Source of the DNA: an uncultured Croceitalea sp.
Lineage (GTDB): Bacteria > Bacteroidota > Bacteroidia > Flavobacteriales > Flavobacteriaceae
Assembly: GCA_947495075.1 (NCBI GenBank)
Contig: CANLXH010000002.1
Span: 1,116,001 to 1,180,000, forward strand
DNA length: 64,000 bases
Reading direction: 5' to 3'
Under the pieces are notes generated by a model, which saw nothing but the letters and a program-made list of their open reading frames with translations, ran no database searches and was not told the origin of the DNA. Both the position numbers and the translations under genes were made by a program. The stretch's first letter is position 1; each line of letters starts with the position of its first letter. This document shows positions 55,022 to 63,873 of this stretch, piece after piece.

Positions 55022-55143
55022 CTTTATTACATATAACTGACAAGTAATTTCAATAAATATTACAGTTAGTTTTTATGTGTGAGGAAACTATTTACAAATT
55101 TTGTTATATGAGTTTATCTTTTAGTTCTTAATCGCAGGAAGTA
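55022..55143. repeat. Duplicated 3'-end segment, copy A
   Basis: About 120 bases similar to 56465-56593. Shared stretches include GACAAGTAATTT, TTACAGTTAGTTTTTA, TGAGGAAACTATTT and CTTAGTTCTTAAT/TTTAGTTCTTAAT followed by GCAGGAAGTAT. It includes the last codons of a serine hydrolase plus its downstream region. Confidence 0.85.
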
Positions 55144-55177
55144 TATACGCTTCCAATATTTTCAGATTCTTAAATAT
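55121..55177 (-). pseudogene. C-terminal remnant of an S12 hydrolase
   Basis: The minus strand encodes IFKNLKILEAYILPAIKN then stop, bounded upstream by a TAG. The intact hydrolase at 56569-58203 ends IFRDYILPAIKN. The remnant lies inside duplicated segment A and shows that a related gene once ended here. Confidence 0.7.
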
Positions 55178-55223
55178 CTATTTATAAATTCGTTTAAGAA
55201 GTAAATAGAAGCATAAGTCATTA

Positions 55224-56327
55224 TTATGGGTTGTTTTTAGTGTTGATGTATTTGAATAAATCAAACCCAAAATCACTAGCTTGGTCTGCATTGGTAAAGA
55301 TTACTACTCCCCATTTTTTATTTAGGTCCATTAAGAAAAGACTCGTAAATCCTTCATTATTTCCAATATGACCGCAAATAGGTGTATCAAGAAACTCAAA
55401 TTTGTGCTTTGCAAATCCTAACGTCCAATTTGTGATACCAACATTGTTAAACCATTCCTGGTTAGGTGTAATAATTTGGTCTTTAAACAATTCATCGTAG
55501 CTTTCCTTTGTTAAGTCATTTTTGTTCATCAAATTTATTAGCCAGTTTGAATAAGATATAGCTTCAGAATGAATTCCTGCAGCAGCATTAAATTCCTGAA
55601 CATTTTCCCGTTTGGGTATAGGAGTTCCACTTTTATACCCTTTAGCTTTATTTTTTAGAGTTTGGGAATTTGGAATGTAAGTTGTATTGTCCATTTTAAG
55701 AGGAATAGCAACTTTTTCTTGAAAATATGATTCCAAACCCATATAATCAGTATTAAGTATTGACTGAACTACATGAACCAAATATTGATAGCCTTCTCCA
55801 GAGTAGCCAAATTTTGTTCCTGGTTTAAATTGAGTGCTCAATGTTGAGTTGCCGCGCCAATTGGGGAATCCCGTACTATGGGAAAGTACCATACGTGCAG
55901 TAATCTCTTTGTAATCTTCATTTGTGTTATCCAGCCCTGGAAAAGGTTGGTCAATATATTGATATAGAGGTTTATCTAGTTCTAACTTTGCTTCATCAAC
56001 TAACTGCATAACCAAATAGGCGAACATGGGTTTGGAAATAGAAGCTCCCTCAAATAATGTTTGTTCGTTTACTTCCTTGTCATCTTCAATATTAGCAAGC
56101 CCTTTAGTGATATGATATGCCATTTCTCCCTTATTGATAATTGCCATAGACAGACCGGGAATATTCATTACGTCCATTTTGTCTCCAATGAATTGTTCTA
56201 TTTTTTGAGTAGATATTTTTGCTCCAGAAATGTTTTCAACGTATTGTTTTTCATTACTATTTATTGATTTTTCTTCTTTGCCCTTGCATGAAAAAAATAG
56301 CACAGTTATTAAAATGAGGTATTTCAT
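55224..56327 (-). CDS. Serine hydrolase lipoprotein, beta-lactamase/S12 family
   Basis: A 367-residue predicted lipoprotein (VLFFSC, Cys14, then KGKEEK). The single S12 domain has the nucleophile SxxK in GASISKPMFAYL, the Tyr motif FGYSGEGYQYLV and the third motif GHIGNNEGF. It lacks the long C-terminal extension of the 52981 gene. Members of this group act on D-amino-acid peptides, esters or lactams at the cell surface; the substrate cannot be deduced. It lies between the two copies of the 120-base duplicated segment, which suggests it was inserted or that its neighbours were duplicated around it. Confidence 0.9.
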   Translation of the reverse strand: MKYLILITVLFFSCKGKEEKSINSNEKQYVENISGAKISTQKIEQFIGDKMDVMNIPGLSMAIINKGEMAYHITKGLANIEDDKEVNEQTLFEGASISKPMFAYLVMQLVDEAKLELDKPLYQYIDQPFPGLDNTNEDYKEITARMVLSHSTGFPNWRGNSTLSTQFKPGTKFGYSGEGYQYLVHVVQSILNTDYMGLESYFQEKVAIPLKMDNTTYIPNSQTLKNKAKGYKSGTPIPKRENVQEFNAAAGIHSEAISYSNWLINLMNKNDLTKESYDELFKDQIITPNQEWFNNVGITNWTLGFAKHKFEFLDTPICGHIGNNEGFTSLFLMDLNKKWGVVIFTNADQASDFGFDLFKYINTKNNP

Positions 56328-56464
56328 AAATTATTTGTTTTCTTTATTGAGAGCCTTATTCTTTTAAACATGTTGAATTTCTTCTTTAAAAGACTTCCAA
56401 AGAGCTGGCAAACTCCTTTCTCCTTAAACTGAAATCCTACAGTACAACCTAGTTTTTAATTTCG

Positions 56465-56593
56465 AACTTCACCACAAATAAATGACAAGTAATTTGACTA
56501 AATGTTACAGTTAGTTTTTAAGTTTGAGGAAACTATTTTTTCTAACTTTTGCGATATGAGTTAGTCTCTTAGTTCTTAATGGCAGGAAGTATG
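56465..56593. repeat. Duplicated 3'-end segment, copy B
   Basis: The counterpart of copy A. It spans the 3' end of the hydrolase gene at 56569-58203 and its downstream region, and is probably the source copy because the attached gene is intact. Confidence 0.85.
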
Positions 56594-58203
56594 TAATCTC
56601 TAAATATTTCCCGTGATAGATTGCTTTTTCTATTTCTATAATTTCCAGCAGTTATAACCACTACAGATCCCAATGCAGGTATCACACAGATAAGTTGACC
56701 TCCAGAACCTCTTGCTTCAATAGTTTTAATGCCTTTTCCTTCGATATTATATGTATGATGCCACCATAAATAACCATATTCATTTCCATTTCGGTCTTGT
56801 AAACGAGAATGCTTTTTAAACGATTCTTCCACCCAATCTTCTGAAATGATACGTTTTCCCTGCCAAGTACCTTTGTTGATATAGAGCTGTCCAAATTTTA
56901 ACATATCCCTTGGTGTTAAACACATACCTCCTCCAAAATATGGTCTTTTTTCAGTATCATCTGTCAGATTGATATAGTTATTGATACCTAGTGGTGCAAA
57001 TAGCTTTTCATCCATATATACTTCTAGCGGCTTTTCTAAACGTTCGTTTAAATAGACTCCAAGTAAAAATGGATTAGCAGAGCCATAATCGGCATAGGTT
57101 CCTGGTTCGTGCACCATGGAGGCTTCTAAAACTGTTTTTAGCCAGCTGTCATCTGATTCTTCTTGGTAGTACCCTTCATATGCTTTATTATTTACATCTA
57201 ATCCAGAACTCATAGTTAATAAGTCTTTGATTGTTATTTTGGATTTTATAGCATCTTTTGTATACTGATATTCCTGAGGTATAAAATCATATAGTTTTTC
57301 GTCAACGTTTTTTATAATTTTATCATCAATAGCAATACCTATGATTGCGGATGCTATGCTTTTTGAAGCAGAACGCATAGCATGCGGGATTTTAGCATTA
57401 AAATCTGCAAAATAATTCTCATATATAATCTTACCCTTTTTTGCTACAATCACGCTCTCTATTCCTACTAAACTGTCATTATAAACACCTTCTTCCATGT
57501 TTGATAGGACTAATTGATTTTTTGAAACTTCCCAGCCATCATTGATTTGCAAAGTTGTTTTATTGTGACTACTAACTTTTTTGGCTTTTTTATACGAAGC
57601 AGATGCTATAAGATTGTCGCCTGTTTTTATATTTAAAATAATTTCTGAAGGCTTTAATATTCCTTCAAAATCAAGCCCGGTCTTATAATCCTCGAATGAT
57701 ATGGTATCATCTTCTTGTTTAAAATCACTCACCCAAAACGACCCTAGCATAGGATATACAGTGTAATCATCATCAGCTACTTCTTTCATTTTTAGTTTTA
57801 AATCATTTGGCTGCAGATAATGCAGTACTGATAGATTCCATTTACCCACATAACGATTTCCTTTTTTATACAATTTTGTAGGATATAGGTCTTTTTTTAA
57901 TCTTATGAATCCTGTTATCATCGATTTATCGCTGTTGAGTAACCCTCTAAAACTTAGGTTTTCATCTAGTGAAAGTTTAATTTCTTTCTCTAGCTTAAAT
58001 TTTTTTGAAAGAATTCCCCTACTGTTTAAAAGTCTAAAAACAGCATCTTGCCCTTTCAACTCAATGGCTATATTTAGGTTAAGGTCATTAGTATTTGTTG
58101 CTTTCCCTTCCCATTCTCCTACATAGTCATTTATATTTTGTTGCGCACAACTAGATGAAATTGATGCTATAAAAAATATTAATAGTATTACTTTTTTGTA
58201 CAT
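56569..58203 (-). CDS. Serine hydrolase, S12 family, with N-terminal lipocalin-like region
   Basis: A 544-residue exported protein (signal peptide 1-20, SSCAQ). Residues about 25-205 are beta-rich (YVGEWEGKA, RYVGKWNLSVLHY) and look like a lipocalin-type accessory region. The S12 domain follows, with SxxK in RSASKSIASAII, TMSSGLDVNN, the Tyr motif region YADYGSANPFLLG and the third-motif region EARGSGGQLICV. This subgroup ends YILPAIKN. It pairs by similarity with the next gene at 58256. Four hydrolases in one orientation suggest expansion by duplication and divergence. Confidence 0.9.
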   Translation of the reverse strand: MYKKVILLIFFIASISSSCAQQNINDYVGEWEGKATNTNDLNLNIAIELKGQDAVFRLLNSRGILSKKFKLEKEIKLSLDENLSFRGLLNSDKSMITGFIRLKKDLYPTKLYKKGNRYVGKWNLSVLHYLQPNDLKLKMKEVADDDYTVYPMLGSFWVSDFKQEDDTISFEDYKTGLDFEGILKPSEIILNIKTGDNLIASASYKKAKKVSSHNKTTLQINDGWEVSKNQLVLSNMEEGVYNDSLVGIESVIVAKKGKIIYENYFADFNAKIPHAMRSASKSIASAIIGIAIDDKIIKNVDEKLYDFIPQEYQYTKDAIKSKITIKDLLTMSSGLDVNNKAYEGYYQEESDDSWLKTVLEASMVHEPGTYADYGSANPFLLGVYLNERLEKPLEVYMDEKLFAPLGINNYINLTDDTEKRPYFGGGMCLTPRDMLKFGQLYINKGTWQGKRIISEDWVEESFKKHSRLQDRNGNEYGYLWWHHTYNIEGKGIKTIEARGSGGQLICVIPALGSVVVITAGNYRNRKSNLSREIFRDYILPAIKN

Positions 58204-58255
58204 GGTTTTAGTTATGATAACATTAAGGAATGGTGTCTAATTAATATGCAACTTT

Positions 58256-59902
58256 TTATCTTTTATCTAGTATAGCTGGTAATATATAATCAGTCATCAT
58301 TTTATCAATATGGATGTAAGCGCCTGGTTTATCATATGCTGAGGCAGTGATAACTACAACAAAAGGGATATCTTTAAAAATAATGATCTTATTACCTCCA
58401 AGTCCAGCAGAAAAAGAAACTTCGTAATCTTTGCCATTTACAGTATACATGTTATTCCAAAAAAGATACCCATAATAACCATCTTCAATACCAGCATAAG
58501 CTTGCGATACTTGTTTGGCTAAACTTTTTTCTACCCAATCTTTAGAGAGAATTTGTTTACCATTCCAAAGTCCTTTGTTTTTATATAATTGTCCATATTT
58601 TGCAAAATCGATAGCTCGTAGTTGTATGCCTCCACCTGTATACCCAATATTTTGAGGAGTATAAAACCACTTATAATTGGTAATATCTAATGGTGCAAAT
58701 AATTTTTTATCGGCATAAGAAACGAGTCCGTTGGGAACCGATTTATGAATAATGTCTCCAAGCAAAGCAGAACCAGCAGTAAAGTAATTATAATCCCGAC
58801 CTATTACCTTGTCTTTGTGCATAGGTAAATCTAACGTGAATTTCACCCAATTATCAGTAGATTGCATCTTATCTTCAGTCCCTGGACTGTCATCGTCATC
58901 ATCGTCACCTAAAAAACCAGAACTCATGGTTAAAAGTGATTTTAAGGTTACAGAATCTTTTTTGGTACTATAATTTTTATATGATTTTAAATTGTAAAAG
59001 TCTTTTAAAAAGGCATCTTCATTTTTTATTAACCTTTCTTCAATGGCAATGCCTAGTATTGTAGATGCAAATGATTTCCCTACTGATCTAGTATCGTGCA
59101 AACTATCTCTTGTTGTATTGTCAAAATATTCCTCTATTAAGAGTTCTCCTTTTTTAATAACTACAATTCCGTTAATATCTTCAAACCTACCTTCAGCTAT
59201 TTTTCTATTTAGTGCTTCAATTTTAGAACTATCAAAATTAGTTTTAGAAATTTCCCAACCACTATTAGGTTGTATTTTCTGAACAGGGACTAAGTTTTCA
59301 TCTATGATTATTTTAGGAACTTCTACAGCTATATTTCCTTTTGCCAGAAGGGGACCAACTTTTAATATATCTTCTTTTAGATAGGGTCTTATTTCTATGC
59401 TTAACGTGTGATTTCCTTCCGTAAATGCATCTTGTCCACCATTAAATTTCATAAATCGTTGCCACATAAACCAACCCCAAAAATCTATTCGCTCTGGTGT
59501 TACTAATGGTATTGCTTGTCTAAGTTTCTCTGTTTTTCGGGTTTTTGGTCCTGCTCCGGGGTTTAAGTTCTCTACATAAATTAATTTCTCATCAACTATA
59601 TATGAAAATTGAAAATTTCCTTTGCTTAATAATTCATCTTCAGATAAGCTTGGAGCTAATTCTTGAAGACTTTCTATCAATGGTTTGTCTAAGTTGAAAA
59701 CAATACTTAAATAAGCATTGTTATGTAAATTGAAGTTTTTTGAATATTCTTCTGAGGAAATTTTAGCTTTTGTATGGTCAACTTTTGAAAAGTATAAATT
59801 CTCTACTTTGTTTGAGGTTGTGTTGCTTGATTTTGATTGACTATTGTTCTCGCATGATATTAATAGACAGGTAATAAGGATAAATAAATAATTTGATTTC
59901 AT
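58256..59902 (-). CDS. Serine hydrolase lipoprotein, S12 family
   Basis: A 548-residue predicted lipoprotein (LLISC, Cys16). The N-terminal 220 residues are beta-rich and of unknown fold. The S12 domain has SxxK in RSVGKSFASTIL, TMSSGFLGDDDDDD (an unusual acidic run beside the active-site loop), the Tyr region YNYFTAGSALLG and the third-motif region SAGLGGNKIIIF. It ends DYILPAILDKR, like its neighbour. The acidic run might bind calcium. It is the most upstream intact hydrolase and is divergent from the AraC regulator. Confidence 0.9.
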   Translation of the reverse strand: MKSNYLFILITCLLISCENNSQSKSSNTTSNKVENLYFSKVDHTKAKISSEEYSKNFNLHNNAYLSIVFNLDKPLIESLQELAPSLSEDELLSKGNFQFSYIVDEKLIYVENLNPGAGPKTRKTEKLRQAIPLVTPERIDFWGWFMWQRFMKFNGGQDAFTEGNHTLSIEIRPYLKEDILKVGPLLAKGNIAVEVPKIIIDENLVPVQKIQPNSGWEISKTNFDSSKIEALNRKIAEGRFEDINGIVVIKKGELLIEEYFDNTTRDSLHDTRSVGKSFASTILGIAIEERLIKNEDAFLKDFYNLKSYKNYSTKKDSVTLKSLLTMSSGFLGDDDDDDSPGTEDKMQSTDNWVKFTLDLPMHKDKVIGRDYNYFTAGSALLGDIIHKSVPNGLVSYADKKLFAPLDITNYKWFYTPQNIGYTGGGIQLRAIDFAKYGQLYKNKGLWNGKQILSKDWVEKSLAKQVSQAYAGIEDGYYGYLFWNNMYTVNGKDYEVSFSAGLGGNKIIIFKDIPFVVVITASAYDKPGAYIHIDKMMTDYILPAILDKR

Positions 59903-59958
59903 GATTGTAATTTGATTTGATGAAAAATGTCGTTTAAAACATTTTATAATAGTATGTT

Positions 59959-60144
59959 TTAGTTTCTTGATATGCTGTTTATTTGTTTTTCGAGTTTTTC
60001 AATAGTTGGAATAATAAATTCATTTACAATTTCATCAGTATAATTATGACCATTTATATCACTATAGTTATTTGTAGGAATAACAACAGACACAAAAATT
60101 TTATTATAACCAAACTTATAGAATGAAATCAATGACGTTATTCT
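59959..60144 (-). pseudogene. C-terminal remnant of a fifth S12 hydrolase
   Basis: The minus strand has a 61-codon open frame without a start, bounded by stops, reading FGYNKIFVSVVIPTNNYSD and then TDEIVNEFIIPTIEKLEKQ. It parallels the end of the neighbouring intact gene (NKIIIFKDIPFVVVITASAY and MTDYILPAILD). It fills half of the 374-base gap before the AraC gene; the rest shows nothing further. Confidence 0.6.
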
Positions 60145-60276
60145 TCACATCAATTTTTAATAAAGAAAACTTTTTTTCGTCATAAGATGTAACGATTCTC
60201 ATTATTAGATGTCCTAAGCTATAGTATCAGACTATTTTTTTAGATTAGAACAGAACAACGTTAAAATTTTAAGTGG

Positions 60277-61404
60277 ATGAGTATTTCGCTATATGAGCTT
60301 TTTCTGGTATTGATTATTGGTCAATGCATTTTTTTGATTTTTGCCATTCAGTATATCCCTAAAAAACATACTGGATCAAATAGGATTATACAGTACTTAT
60401 TGGCTATTTATAGCCTTTTTTTACTCGAAAGGGCTGTAGGTCATGAATTTGAAAGAAACTTTTTGAGACAATATGGCAATATCATTAATACTTTTTATCT
60501 TTTTATTGGACCTTTAGTTTATACTTATATTAGGCGGTTACTTTTTTATAAAAATGGAAATTATCAGTTAGCATACTATCACTATTTGCCAGCACTATTG
60601 TATTTAGCATATTGCTTTTTTCATATTTATACTTATGATTCAATAAAAGATTTTGGTAGCTATTTTAACACTTTACTGCTTTGTAACGACGTCATATTTT
60701 TTGTTTTTATTTCGGCTTATTTATTCAAATCTAATAGGCTATTGAACTACTATAAGAAAAATGAAGAAGAAGAACTATCCTTTAACCAAACCATTATAAA
60801 GTATATAAAGATTATGCTCGTTTGTTTGCTGGTTTATATGATTTTTTGGTTGTTAGGCATTATTGAGCGTTTTGTTGTTAAATTACCTATAGATATTAGA
60901 ATGATTTGGGATATATCATGTTTAATCTTTGGTATACAGATTTATATTGTAGGCTTTTATAATTTAAAGCATCCAGAAATATTTAAAATTCGTTTTCCTT
61001 CTAATAATGAAAATATACCTAAAAGAAAGAATATACTTGGCGAAAATGAAATAAGCAGGATTCAACATTTAGTTGACGACTTCTTCAAGAAAAAGAAAGG
61101 ATATCAACGACCAGGATTGAGCTTGTCAATTTTAGCTAATGAAATTAATACTACAACCAATAAGTTATCATGGGTTCTCAATAATAGTTATAAAAAAACT
61201 TTTTACGAACTGGTTAATGAATATAGGGTTAAAGATTTTCTAGGAAGAATTGATAACAATGACCATAAAGAGTTGACTTTAATTTCTATTGCACTAGAAG
61301 TTGGATTTAATTCAAAGTCTACCTTTTATAAAGCATTCAAAGAAATAACAAATTTTACTCCTACAGAATATATTAGAGGGATTGAAGATTCTAAGAAAGA
61401 ATGA
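60277..61404 (+). CDS. Membrane-anchored AraC-family transcriptional regulator
   Basis: A 375-residue protein. The N-terminal 240 residues contain six or seven hydrophobic helices (LFLVLIIGQCIFLIFAIQYI onward). The C-terminal 110 residues form an AraC DNA-binding domain: LSILANEINTTTNKLSWVLN as the first helix-turn-helix and LTLISIALEVGFNSKSTFYKAFKEITNFTPTEY as the second, with the family end motif. It probably senses a signal in or near the membrane. It points away from the serine-hydrolase row, so control of that row is a reasonable guess. Confidence 0.9.
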   Translation: MSISLYELFLVLIIGQCIFLIFAIQYIPKKHTGSNRIIQYLLAIYSLFLLERAVGHEFERNFLRQYGNIINTFYLFIGPLVYTYIRRLLFYKNGNYQLAYYHYLPALLYLAYCFFHIYTYDSIKDFGSYFNTLLLCNDVIFFVFISAYLFKSNRLLNYYKKNEEEELSFNQTIIKYIKIMLVCLLVYMIFWLLGIIERFVVKLPIDIRMIWDISCLIFGIQIYIVGFYNLKHPEIFKIRFPSNNENIPKRKNILGENEISRIQHLVDDFFKKKKGYQRPGLSLSILANEINTTTNKLSWVLNNSYKKTFYELVNEYRVKDFLGRIDNNDHKELTLISIALEVGFNSKSTFYKAFKEITNFTPTEYIRGIEDSKKE

Positions 61405-61429
61405 CAAGTTTAATATAGCTCAATTAAAA

Positions 61430-61549
61430 TTAATTTCTATAATCCTCAAATATTTTAGTACTCACCCAATAAATATCTTGGTTGCTCGTGTAAAAGAAAT
61501 ATTTACCATCCTTACTTACAAAGGAACAAAGGTTATGATTTGACAAAGT
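61430..61549 (-). pseudogene. C-terminal remnant of a PD40/TolB-like propeller protein
   Basis: The minus strand encodes, without a start and bounded by stops, CSFVSKDGKYFFYTSNQ then DIYWVSTKIFEDYRN and stop. The F-V-S-x-D-G-K-Y-F-F and D-I-Y-W-V pattern is that of the last PD40 blade in TolB-like proteins. It lies 26 bases after the AraC stop. Confidence 0.6.
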
Positions 61550-61579
61550 TTATTATTTTATCATTAAATTAATTGAGTT

Positions 61580-61655
61580 TTAGCTTATGTTATTGCACGT
61601 TAGCCACTTGAGCGGACAGCTGAGAGCTGTTTGTAGCAATAATGTACTTAGCTAA
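61580..61655. repeat. Nested three-stem inverted repeat
   Basis: Three stems nest inside each other: TTAGCT (61580-61585) with AGCTAA (61650-61655); TTATTGC (61590-61596) with GCAATAA (61636-61642); and ACAGCT (61616-61621) with AGCTGT (61625-61630). No gene is associated. It lies between the PD40 remnant and the acyltransferase terminator and could be a mobile or recombination-site element. Confidence 0.55.
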
Positions 61656-61681
61656 TTTGGTTAAACACAGACTCTAAATAT

Positions 61682-61714
61682 AAAAAAAACGATTTCGACT
61701 AAGCACCGAAACCG
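61682..61714 (-). terminator. Terminator of the acyltransferase gene
   Basis: On the minus strand CGGTTTCG pairs with CGAAATCG (one mismatch) around a 9-base loop, followed by T8. It lies 34 bases after the stop of the gene at 61748-62914. Confidence 0.8.
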
Positions 61715-61747
61715 CTATTATTTTTATACATTGTTGGCAGTAGTTGT

Positions 61748-62914
61748 TTATTCAGATTTTCTTTTCATTCCAAAAAGTGCTCTTGTGATTCTAAAAGGAT
61801 AAATTATAAAACGATATATAAGTGTAATTACGATAAATGAACTAGTAAAAAGTATTGTCATTTTGATTGGAATATTTAAGTCCATTTGAATAATGAAATA
61901 AGCAAAAACTACAATTACTGTTTGGTGTAAAATGTAAAATGGGTAGATAGCCTCATTCATTTTTTTCAGCCATAGACTTGGCTTATTTAAATGAATTTGG
62001 ACATATCCCAACAATGTTAATACAAAACTCCAACCTAACAAACAGCACAAGCCATACCAAATATCCCAACGAATTGAAATACTTAAATGTGGTTCTACTA
62101 TATTATTTGGAATGAAATAGTAACCGTAAAATAAAAATGAGCTGATTATAAAAACGATTAAATAAAAACGTCTAAACTTTTTTAGATTGTCCCAAAATAA
62201 TTGAGAGCTTGCAAACAGAATACCAGCTATAAAAAAATAAGTGTAGAAAAAAGTCTCGGAAAAGTTTGTTAAAGAAGAAGACCCTGTTGGATAATATCTT
62301 TTAAGTAGAATAGTGAAAATGATTAATGGAAAACCTCCTAATAATAAACCGACTTTATATGAACTCATTTTTACAAACCAATTCTTAAAACTTTGAGATT
62401 TTTTAGACTTAAGAAAAATTATTAATGGGATTGCGACAATTGAAATGACATATAGGTTCTCTATAAACCAAAGATGATTTGTTTCAAATCGTCCATCTGT
62501 ATATATCTGCCAATAGGAACTAAATTCATTAATATATTGATAATAGGTTTGAGGTGGCACAATAAATAGTACACCAAAAATTAACGGAATTATAAGTCTG
62601 CCTGTTCTTTCTTTAAAAAATTGTTGCCAATTACGCTTTGAAAATGCGAGTACTGTTCCAGTACCCGATATTAAAAAAAGTAAGGGTAGTCTAAATTGTT
62701 CAAAATAGACCATAATGTCGTCCAGTAATTTACTGGATTCGGCATTCATAATATGAAAACCATCGCCATTAAAAGGCATACCTATGTGATGAAAATAGAC
62801 AGCTAAAATAGCTATGACTCTAAGCCAGTCTAAATCATATCTTCTTGTTGAAGTATCCACTAATTTTGTTTTTTTGGTAATTATAAAAACAAAATCAATG
62901 TGATTTCTTGACAA
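61748..62914 (-). CDS. Membrane acyltransferase (acyltransferase-3 family)
   Basis: A 388-residue polytopic protein with about ten membrane helices. It begins with the family start DLDWLRVIAILAVYFHHIG, including the catalytic-type His (about residue 42), and has RTGRLIIPLIFG near 105 and HLWFIENLYVIS near 147. Members acylate sugars or glycans at the membrane (OpgC/OafA-like). The true start may be a later GTG (VDTSTRRYDLDW), because the first 17 residues look unlike the family. It is 39 bases downstream of the LytTR gene and probably co-transcribed. Confidence 0.88.
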   Translation of the reverse strand: MSRNHIDFVFIITKKTKLVDTSTRRYDLDWLRVIAILAVYFHHIGMPFNGDGFHIMNAESSKLLDDIMVYFEQFRLPLLFLISGTGTVLAFSKRNWQQFFKERTGRLIIPLIFGVLFIVPPQTYYQYINEFSSYWQIYTDGRFETNHLWFIENLYVISIVAIPLIIFLKSKKSQSFKNWFVKMSSYKVGLLLGGFPLIIFTILLKRYYPTGSSSLTNFSETFFYTYFFIAGILFASSQLFWDNLKKFRRFYLIVFIISSFLFYGYYFIPNNIVEPHLSISIRWDIWYGLCCLLGWSFVLTLLGYVQIHLNKPSLWLKKMNEAIYPFYILHQTVIVVFAYFIIQMDLNIPIKMTILFTSSFIVITLIYRFIIYPFRITRALFGMKRKSE

Positions 62915-62953
62915 GTGACAGTTGACAAACCAAAGTGACGAAATGCAAGGTTG

Positions 62954-63826
62954 TTATTTACTTATACTTGAATAAATTCGATTAAACTCTTGAATTCTAG
63001 ACCGAGAAACAGGAACTGTTCCTTGAGTATAGTATTTTAAATTCAGCACATAGCCTTGGGCATTTCCCGAAATGGAAGTGATAGCCTTTAAATTTGCAAT
63101 GTATGAGCGATGCACCTGGAAAATGAAAGGGAAAGAGCTTAATTGGTCGTCAAATTCTTTTAACGTTAGTCTTTTTAAGTGTTGGTCAAATCCGTTTGAA
63201 GTACTGTAAAATATTTCGAGATAGTTTCCATCTACTTTTGCAAAAAGAAATGTGTGTATATCCAACTCAAATTTTTCTTCTATAATTGGCGTTAGAATTT
63301 GAGCAATTGTATTTACCTCTTTTATGTTTTGCTCTTGATTTGGTAATTTTTTTAAAACGGTTGAGTGTTTGTAAATCAATCGTTCTAAATTGAGAGGTAA
63401 AATAATTATCAAAAGTAAACTGCCAACTAGAAAGGTATTCCGAATTTCTTCCCACAAATATCTAAAAGACCAATTATCAGGATTAGTGTAAATAAAATCT
63501 CTAATAAGGAAGCTAACAAGACCTATTAGAAATAGGATTATTGCCAAATGCAAAAACTCCTTACCTAAAGTCCAGTTTTCAATTCTTTTTACGGATTTTT
63601 TTAGAAAAAAAACATAAGCGAAGGCAATTGGTATTGGGATGATAGAATGTAGCACCACAATATAAAAACTGTTTATTTTGTGTTCTGAAACATTGACAAT
63701 AAACGGTTCAAATAAATAAGTAAATAGAAAACTAACTATTGCAATACAACAAAGAATGAAAAGCACTTTTTTCAATTCCTCGTAATAAAAAGGGTATGGT
63801 TGTCTTATGTAGGTTTCAATTTTCAT
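62954..63826 (-). CDS. Membrane-anchored LytTR-type transcriptional regulator
   Basis: A 290-residue protein with four N-terminal membrane helices (about 22-42, 54-74, 90-110, 133-150), a linker, and a C-terminal LytTR DNA-binding domain (about 190-288). The LytTR segments FLFAKVDGNYLEIFY, FPFIFQVHRSYIANLKAI and GTVPVSRSRIQEF are all visible. No receiver domain is present, so signal input probably comes through the membrane part. It may control the acyltransferase beside it. Confidence 0.88.
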   Translation of the reverse strand: MKIETYIRQPYPFYYEELKKVLFILCCIAIVSFLFTYLFEPFIVNVSEHKINSFYIVVLHSIIPIPIAFAYVFFLKKSVKRIENWTLGKEFLHLAIILFLIGLVSFLIRDFIYTNPDNWSFRYLWEEIRNTFLVGSLLLIIILPLNLERLIYKHSTVLKKLPNQEQNIKEVNTIAQILTPIIEEKFELDIHTFLFAKVDGNYLEIFYSTSNGFDQHLKRLTLKEFDDQLSSFPFIFQVHRSYIANLKAITSISGNAQGYVLNLKYYTQGTVPVSRSRIQEFNRIYSSISK

Positions 63827-63873
63827 TTGCTGTTCAAGGTAAATCTCGGTCTTTTTTTTAATTGCTCACAACT

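Noticed and set aside
56328-56461. Start-less frame KLGCTVGFQFKEKG upstream of the 55224 hydrolase
   Set aside because: About 43 codons with no family resemblance; it could be chance.
52981-59902. Antibiotic-resistance beta-lactamase cluster
   Set aside because: The proteins are S12-type serine hydrolases with extra domains; motifs do not distinguish resistance enzymes and nothing else here points to resistance.
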